Positions 58,701 through 64,000 of a stretch of DNA of 64,000 nt are shown in pieces; position 1 is the stretch's first letter; each line of letters begins with the position of its first letter. Made by a program: the position numbers and the translations under genes. The stretch covers positions 28,644,001-28,708,000 of the forward strand of contig OZ020244.1 in NCBI GenBank assembly GCA_963971285.1, written 5' to 3'. The notes under the pieces are model-generated. The model did not search any database. It was given only the letters and a program-made list of their open reading frames with translations, and was not told where the DNA came from. The DNA is from Astropecten irregularis (taxonomy: Eukaryota > Echinodermata > Asteroidea > Paxillosida > Astropectinidae).

Positions 58701-59520
58701 CCATTTATTATTCAAATGAGGCTATAGTTATATGCCGTAATACACTTCGATTAGGCCCTGTGGCGTTAGTTGTCCCTGGAAAAATTTCTATGATACTTCA
58801 TTGTTGAAAGTTGGAAGATATAGATCATTCTATGTCGGTATTTTGTTGGTGCATAGAGTAATGATGACCAGATCAGAGGGTGGCCTTTTCAATTTCAAGC
58901 TGTTAATTGTCACTTTCGCTTTTTAGAATATCGGATCACACAACAGGTATTTTGACCAACAGTCTATGGAGATTACCAAATCTTCTATTGGATTGGGATA
59001 ATCTTTATCTTTGGTTGTAGCTGTGGAACTATAAAACAGATTTATAGCTCCATGGTTGTAGGGATTGGGGGAAGGTGTTTTTGGTCTGTTTGTTTGTTTG
59101 TTTGTTTGTTTGTTTTGGTTACTAAATAAATAAACAGGGTGTTATGCCAAAAAGTGTCCGTTCATTAGCATACTAAGTGGGCCATGCGTCCATGTCGTCA
59201 ACATTATTATGCAATATTACTGATTATAATGGCCATTTGTGTAGATCAACGTGGCAAATCGTATTATTTATTTATATGTATTCGTTGAACGAATATTTCG
59301 TTCTGATGTTACAATTGCACTTGGTCCTGGCCTTTTTCCTTTTCTGTGTATTTTAACGTACGGATCGAAATTGCATTACTGATTTATTTCTGTATTATTT
59401 ACTGCAGAATACTTTTAAACGTGTAATAGTCTTAATTACTTCTTGTTAAAAAAATATTACTAAGTTGAAAATAATGTTTATTAAAACAAAAAATCAAGAA
59501 GCTTTGAAGTGATTACGGCA
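58701..59520. other. Non-coding stretch
   Basis: A (GTTT)n microsatellite at 59087-59116 is the only clear feature. Confidence 0.4.
59087..59116 (+). repeat. (GTTT)7 microsatellite
   Basis: About seven tetranucleotide units. Confidence 0.85.
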
Positions 59521-59733
59521 TTAAGGTAGTATCATACTTTGGTAAGAAACCAAAACAGAAATGTTCACAGATTTACGTATAACTTACAGGGTATGAAGAT
59601 GGTGCTGGTAGAACCATAAATTTGTTCCGCCTGAAATGGTGTATTTATTTTATCCAGAAATTAGTAAAGCAACGACCGAAAATATTTTTGATCTTTTAAA
59701 AGATAAAAAATTAAAGAGAAAAGACTCTCTCCA
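59521..59733 (-). mobile_element. TTAA family A element, left part only
   Basis: TTAAGGTAGTATCATACTTT, then the reverse-order landmarks CAGAAATGTTCACAGATTTA, GTATGAAGATGGTGCTGG, CGCCTGAAATGGTGTATTTA and the central TTTGATCTTTTAAAAGAT. It stops shortly past the centre at GAGAAAAGACTC. Confidence 0.7.
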
Positions 59734-60233
59734 TAGATAATTTAAAGCTATTTTAATTTCTTCCAAATACTTTTCATCGGCCTACTTAATTTCCTGTATA
59801 ATTATGATTACATAATAACATTGCGAGCTTGACAATGCCTGTTCTGTGTATGTGCGTACAGATCGAGACTAATTTGGAGTTCGGAACACTTTTTTGGAAT
59901 ATGCGTGTCAACTCTCGATCGATCATTCACTGTTTCACTGTTATTTGGCAACGGGCAGCAGTTTAGGGCATGAGAGATTTCGATGAGAGATGGGTAAACA
60001 TGATAAGTTTGAACGGAGTTAAAAAGAAAACAGTTGAGAAAAGGAAAGCGGATCTTTGGTTATTATATATACATGTAACTAGTAACTGGGTGAAACAGAA
60101 TAAACTTTCGAAAGCTGTATTTGGTACAAACATGTTCTACTGCCTTTTTAAATAAAGGCTGTCTGCCAATTTTTGTCCTAAATCTATTTATCAACTTTCT
60201 TTCACATTCTTGGTCAACTTTTCAGATAAGGCA
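59734..60233. other. Non-coding stretch
   Basis: A 61-codon open frame at 59970-60155 followed by AATAAA has no known motif; nothing else seen. Confidence 0.35.
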
Positions 60234-60619
60234 TTAAAGGTAGTATCATACTTTGGTTTTTATGAAAGAAATACAGATTCATGGGAGTATCAAGACAGAT
60301 ACAGTCGATCACACTGTCATCTCTGAAAATTTCAATCCCATACGGTGCCCACTTTTTGAGAAAATTGTGAAAAACGGCCACAGTATTTCTTAAGTCTTTT
60401 CTCTTTTAATGTTGATCTATTAAAAGATAAAAAAGATTATCGGTCTTTGTTTTACCAATTTCTGGATAAAATACACCATTTCAGGCGGAAAATTTTTAAC
60501 GGTAGGTTTTTCCTACCACCATGGTTTCTACCAGCACCATCTTCTTACCCTGAAAATTATACGTAAATCTGTAAATATTTCTGTTTTGGTTTCTTACCAA
60601 AGTATGATATTACCTTTAA
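60234..60619 (+). mobile_element. TTAA family A element, full length (386 bp)
   Basis: TTAAAGGTAGTATCATACTT at the left and AAGTATGATATTACCTTTAA at the right. It has a small internal duplication (TTTTCCTACCACCATGG beside TTTCTACCAGCACCATC). The central palindrome is slightly decayed. Confidence 0.8.
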
Positions 60620-60671
60620 TTGAAAGCTCATAACTTTTTCCAACCAGTTTGATAAGGAAATTAACTTTATT

Positions 60672-61406
60672 AGCTGTTCCGACATTTCTTATGTCGGAAC
60701 AGGTTTAGTTTTCGTTCTGGTTTTTATTATTATTATACCTTCGCACTTTTTGCTTCCATAGCTTTGTGTGATAAGTTTGTTTATTCCTAATCTTTTATAA
60801 TCTTTTTCTGGTAAGCTTATATGTGGTATCTTATGAAAGCTTATAAGCTGAAGTTAATCCTAAGACTGAGTTTGTTAAAATTCTTAATTAATTAGTCATG
60901 TGACAGTCATTTGAATATCTAATTAGTCAATTTTGTTAGCAGCATATCTCGAGAACCACAAATGCTATGGAAGTGATTCTTTTTGCAAAAGCTTTGTTAT
61001 ATCATGTAGTTGTGCATGCTGCCACGAAATTTAGTGTGACGTCATCATGACATCATCAAAAAAGCTGATTTTTGATTATTAGTCTATCTCGAGAACGGTA
61101 AGTGCTACAGTAATGATTCTTTTTGCAAAAGCTTTGTTATATCATGTAGTTGTGCATTGCCCCGAAAAATGAACATGATGACATCATGACGTCATCAAAA
61201 AGCCTGATTTTTTTGTTTGCAGCATATCTCAAGAATGACAAATGCTATGGTAATGATTCTTTATATAAAAGCTTTGCTGCATCATGTACATGGGTATGCT
61301 GCCATGAAATTGACCGTGACGTCATCATGACGTCATCAGAGCTTATAAAGCTGATTAAATAGATCGGAACAGCTCCGTGTTCGTCCACGAACACTTAAAT
61401 GTCTAG
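60672..61406 (+). mobile_element. Helitron/HINE-like non-autonomous element, copy 2 (735 bp)
   Basis: Same structure as the 7.8 kb copy: AGCTGTTCCGACAT hairpin at the left, ATCGGAACAGCT near the right, GTGTTCGTCCACGAACAC hairpin, then TTAAATGT and CTAG followed by T. It has three tandem units of about 140 bp with double CRE sites at 61037-61055 (second half decayed to TGACATCA), 61179-61194 (halves directly abutting, TGACATCA then TGACGTCA) and 61317-61335 (intact). It lacks the extra 360 bp and two units found in copy 1. Confidence 0.6.
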
Positions 61407-61472
61407 TTTTTAGTGTGAAATCGGACCACGGGTTTTTACAAATAATCCATTATTAATTTTTGCGCGTGAATT

Positions 61473-61542
61473 GCGCCCTCTTCGTATTTCTAGAGGGCGC
61501 TATTACTGTTGCAAACACGGGTATATTACTCATAGAGGGCGC
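61473..61542. promoter_or_regulatory. Three AGAGGGCGC words, CTCF-like cores
   Basis: AGAGGGCGC occurs on the minus strand at 61473-61481 and on the plus strand at 61492-61500 and 61534-61542; the last two share TAGAGGGCGCTAT. AGRGGGCGC is the core of the bilaterian CTCF motif. The outer motif bases do not match well, so this is suggestive only. Confidence 0.25.
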
Positions 61543-61734
61543 TATACTAATATTTACGGCTCTAAATATTATTTGCCGATTTTTTGGTTACATTTCACCT
61601 GCGCCATCCCGCTTCAACAGTTCTGCTCCTAGACAAGACAGATCTTTTGATAGAATTGTAGTGTTTTTGGGGGGGTTGAAAGGAGACTTACCAATATCAC
61701 AACTGCTACATTTCCTCTTCACTTCCTACAAAAT

Positions 61735-61894
61735 AGGGGTCGATTTCACCAAACTCTTTGTAACTTACTATCAATCGTAGGAAGTTTTGATGCATCGCAG
61801 TCCTACGTGGGATAGTCCCCCTACGATGGGTTATCCTTCGTAACTCAATTACGATCGATCGCAGGGCATGTAGGGTTTCGTGAAATCGACCCCT
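61735..61894. mobile_element. MITE with AGGGGTCGATTTCAC ends (160 bp)
   Basis: AGGGGTCGATTTCACCAAAC at the left pairs with GTTTCGTGAAATCGACCCCT at the right with one change. The interior repeats TCCTACG and CGATCG words. No coding. Confidence 0.65.
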
Positions 61895-61911
61895 GGATTG
61901 GTAACATAATT

Positions 61912-62260
61912 AGACAGAAATGTTCACCGATTTACGTGAATTTTCATGGTATGAATATGGTGCTGGTAGTAACATACCATGAACATATTTCCGCCTGAAA
62001 TGGTGTATTTATCCAGAAAGCGTAAAACCAAATACCAAAAACATTTTTGATCTTGGCAAGATAAAAAATCCTACTTTATGTTTTACAAGAAAAACGGAGA
62101 CGTTTTCGCAATTTTCTCAGGACTCAGATGCCCAACCAATTAAGCTCAAATTTTCACAGGCTTATTATTCCATGTACAGTACATGTACATGAATATGCTG
62201 AATTACAAAAAGTGTGAGTGTTGTTCTGTTACCTTTGTCAATCATGTATTATACCTTTAA
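61912..62260. mobile_element. Chimeric TTAA element: family A half joined to family C half
   Basis: From about 61912 to 62060 the order is family A reversed (GACAGAAATGTTCACCGATT, GGTATGAATATGGTGCTGG, TTCCGCCTGAAATGGTGT, TATCCAGAAAG). From about 62080 to 62260 it is the family C right half (CGTTTTCGCAATTTTCTC, GACTCAGATGCCCA, AAGCTCAAATTTTCACAG, AATCATGTATTATACCTTTA). The junction is at the centre of both elements, near a decayed TTTGATCTTGGCAAGAT hairpin. Confidence 0.6.
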
Positions 62261-62723
62261 GCTAAGGTTTCCACAAATTAGTTTATCAACCCAAATAGCA
62301 ATGCATACCAGAGAACAAAATCACAAATATGGACATTTATCTTCTCAAGAGTGTAGCTACTTGTATTTATTCAACAACTGTCAAATGCTTCCTTTTGAAT
62401 CAATTTTGAAGTTAAAATTGTCATAAATTTTGAGAATTCCATCAAGAAGTCTCAGAAGCAGATCCCAGCAAGATGAAAGATTGCAATGGTTACTAGTTCA
62501 GATGGTAGACCGTAGCTTAAATCAGGCTCTGCCCAGATTTTACCAAATAAGCTCACCGACTATCAACAAGTCCAATGAGTACAGACTCTGGTAAATATGA
62601 TTCCAAGAAGCAAGATATTTCAGACGGTCTCAACTGAACGTGTAATAGTTGGACGTACTTCACAATTCCAGTAACTTCACTCAAGAGATATTTTCTCATT
62701 TTAATCTTTTTTTAATTGTTCAT

Positions 62724-62729
62724 TTTATT
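62724..62729 (-). promoter_or_regulatory. Poly(A) signal of RPL29
   Basis: AATAAA on the minus strand, 58 nt after the RPL29 stop codon. A T-rich minus-strand stretch suitable as a downstream element lies further left. Confidence 0.6.
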
Positions 62730-62786
62730 TTTTTGTTAACAGATGTACAATCCTTGCAAGCCATCTCTTTGTTTCTCTCTCCCATT

Positions 62787-62867
62787 TTATGCTTCTGCCT
62801 TTGGCTTGGGGTGCCGCTTGTTGTGCTTCTTGGCGAACCTCATGTTCTTCAGAAACTTAGCATCAAC
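62787..62867 (-). CDS. RPL29: Ribosomal protein L29 (eL29), last coding exon
   Basis: RPL29 is a small, very basic protein of the large ribosomal subunit. The exon encodes the last 26 residues and a TAA stop: Val-Asp-Ala, then KFLKNMRFAKKHNK, then RHPKPKAEA. The stretch matches the family's conserved VDPKFLRNMRFAKKHNK-type block almost residue for residue. Upstream on the minus strand a pyrimidine tract, TTCTTTCTTTTCTTCCTCAAG, forms a good acceptor; the exon begins where the conserved Lys-Gly-Val-Asp stretch is entered. The conserved start (Met-Ala-Lys-Ser-Lys-Asn-His) was not found up to 64000, so earlier exons lie beyond the window and the preceding intron exceeds 1.1 kb. The tail after His-Asn-Lys is short, as in invertebrates and yeast and unlike the long mammalian tail. 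An intact frame, intron signals and a poly(A) signal argue against a processed pseudogene. Confidence 0.85.
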   Translation of the reverse strand, partial: VDAKFLKNMRFAKKHNKRHPKPKAEA

Positions 62868-63070
62868 CTTGAGGAAGAAAAGAAAGAATGGAAGAAAATG
62901 ATAACAAAACTAAACTAGAGAAGGCACCCAAACAAAGACTTTGCGTGTTATCACCATATGGGACATTCCACTGAGACAGGGAACGATTTATGACGGTGTC
63001 CATGCTACATATATATATGACTCTGACACGGTGACACCTATCAAGTATCAATTTTAAGCATCATCCTTTA

Positions 63071-63226
63071 ACAGGGATGAGATTGACAAATGATAAAAAT
63101 GTCTGAAAACAGCTGACAGGGATCAAAAAAAGTCTGAAATCTGAAAATCTCCTATATTTTTGTACACAGCCTGTGAGGAAAACAAAAATCTGAAATCAAC
63201 TTTTTATCTGAGAAATCTCATCCCTG
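63071..63226. mobile_element. Small hAT-like MITE in the RPL29 intron (156 bp)
   Basis: CAGGGATGAGATT at the left and its exact complement at 63214-63226. The flanks CTTTAA and CTCTAA may be a decayed duplication. The interior repeats TCTGAAA words. No coding. Confidence 0.5.
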
Positions 63227-63551
63227 CTCTAATTAGCGAGAGCACATTTGCGGTTGATCTTCAAGTGAAAATGAAGCCAATGCTAATTATGGATCATAGT
63301 TGAGTACAACAGATGTACATTACAAGCCAGCAAATGTATAAAGTATACAAATCCTGCCCAACTTGGTGGAATGACCCAAGCATCAGACTAAAACTCAGAT
63401 AGTTGCACTGTTCCATAAAAACTGACACAGAGCATTAGTTCTACAACTGAGCTCGAGTAAAAAGTTCTCCCACAAGTTAGTGAGACTTGAGGTACTATCA
63501 CACTGAAAAATAAGATGACCCTAACAAATATGACAATTATATCATCATCTA

Positions 63552-63611
63552 ATGGGAGACTTTGGAGGACCGGTCTTCAAGTCAACAGCGCACGCAATTT
63601 TGAGCATGCTT
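63552..63611 (+). mobile_element. Fragment of the TGGGAGACT MITE
   Basis: TGGGAGACTTTGGAGGACCG and the following GTCTTCAAGTCAACAGCGCA match the left part of the element at 54749. The right end is missing; a family E element begins at 63615, directly where the MITE stops. Confidence 0.6.
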
Positions 63612-63614
63612 GAC

Positions 63615-64000
63615 TTAAAGGTTCACTGTAATAAAATGTGGGAAAGGGATGAAAGTGCTTTAAAATTATTGCTTAATACATAATTAATGAAAATATAAAT
63701 TTATATTTGTATGTAAGTGCTTCTTTTTGGCGAAACAGTTACAAAATCGATATATGTATGCCCCGCCCCTCAAAAAAGTCCCTCTTGGAACCGACCCACG
63801 CAACAATAGCTTGTGACGTCACCTACAGAACTAGTATAGGCTCGCACCGCAGTATACTGTGTGGCGTTCTGCATGTGACGTAAGCAAGGTTTTTCGTCTC
63901 GAAAAGTGGGGTGCTCAATTATGGGTATAAAATACCTCCTTTTTCTATATACAATATTTTTTAGCATAAACAAAGATAGACAGGTTGAGTTTTATAACAG
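63615..64000 (+). mobile_element. TTAA family E element, copy 2 (runs off the window)
   Basis: Begins TTAAAGGTTCACTGTAATAA. It matches 6975-7336 in inverted orientation through TTGCTTAATACATAATTAAT, GTGACGTCACCTACAGAACT (TGACGTCA at 63814-63821), GCAGTATACTGTGTGGCG and CAATATTTTTTAGCA. The other end lies beyond 64000. Confidence 0.6.

Overview
This window is animal nuclear DNA, AT-rich and almost entirely non-coding. The style suggests a marine deuterostome invertebrate, most likely an echinoderm such as a sea star. The reasons are the very frequent palindromic words TGTAGGCCTACA and (ACATGT)n, long introns with sparse small exons, CpG found mainly inside repeats, and a dense population of short inverted-repeat transposons. 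This is inference from style; no taxon-specific gene was seen. There is no bacterial operon, CRISPR array or rRNA.

Genes. The firmest gene is the last coding exon of ribosomal protein RPL29 on the minus strand (62787-62867), with a polypyrimidine acceptor upstream, a stop codon and a poly(A) signal; the rest of the gene lies beyond the right edge. A second minus-strand gene is inferred at the left. An exon at 4647-4744 has a strong acceptor, a good Kozak ATG, a textbook signal peptide and a phase-1 GTAAGT donor. A possible 18-nt microexon follows at 3829-3846. The promoter and first exon of that gene could be the CpG-containing block at 58480-58700, which ends in a GTAAGT donor, or the one at 9660-10200. 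If the former, much of the window is one giant 5' UTR intron. A further candidate exon at 46073-46132 is weak.

Repeats fill much of the rest. (1) Two non-autonomous Helitron/HINE-like elements (7828-9097 and 60672-61406) carry tandem ~140-bp units, each with a double cAMP-response palindrome. (2) A large set of TTAA-flanked inverted-repeat elements forms at least five related families (A-E). Family A alone has about twelve full or partial copies, including a tandem dimer, a copy split by a SINE with a clean target-site duplication, and a chimera with family C. (3) Four copies of a 140-175 bp MITE with AATAGCGC ends lie within 37.8-43.8 kb. (4) A 759-bp foldback element with ~230-bp arms sits inside an older MITE at 49.9-50.9 kb. 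(5) Many single foldback or MITE elements, tRNA-derived SINE copies, LINE 3' ends and microsatellites are also present.

The most striking cross-cutting observation is that the exact 8-mer TGACGTCA occurs 21 times by eye (about one would be expected by chance), and every copy lies in a transposon or foldback repeat of four or more unrelated types. CpG-decayed versions of the double site occur at 20244-20262 and 21170-21188.
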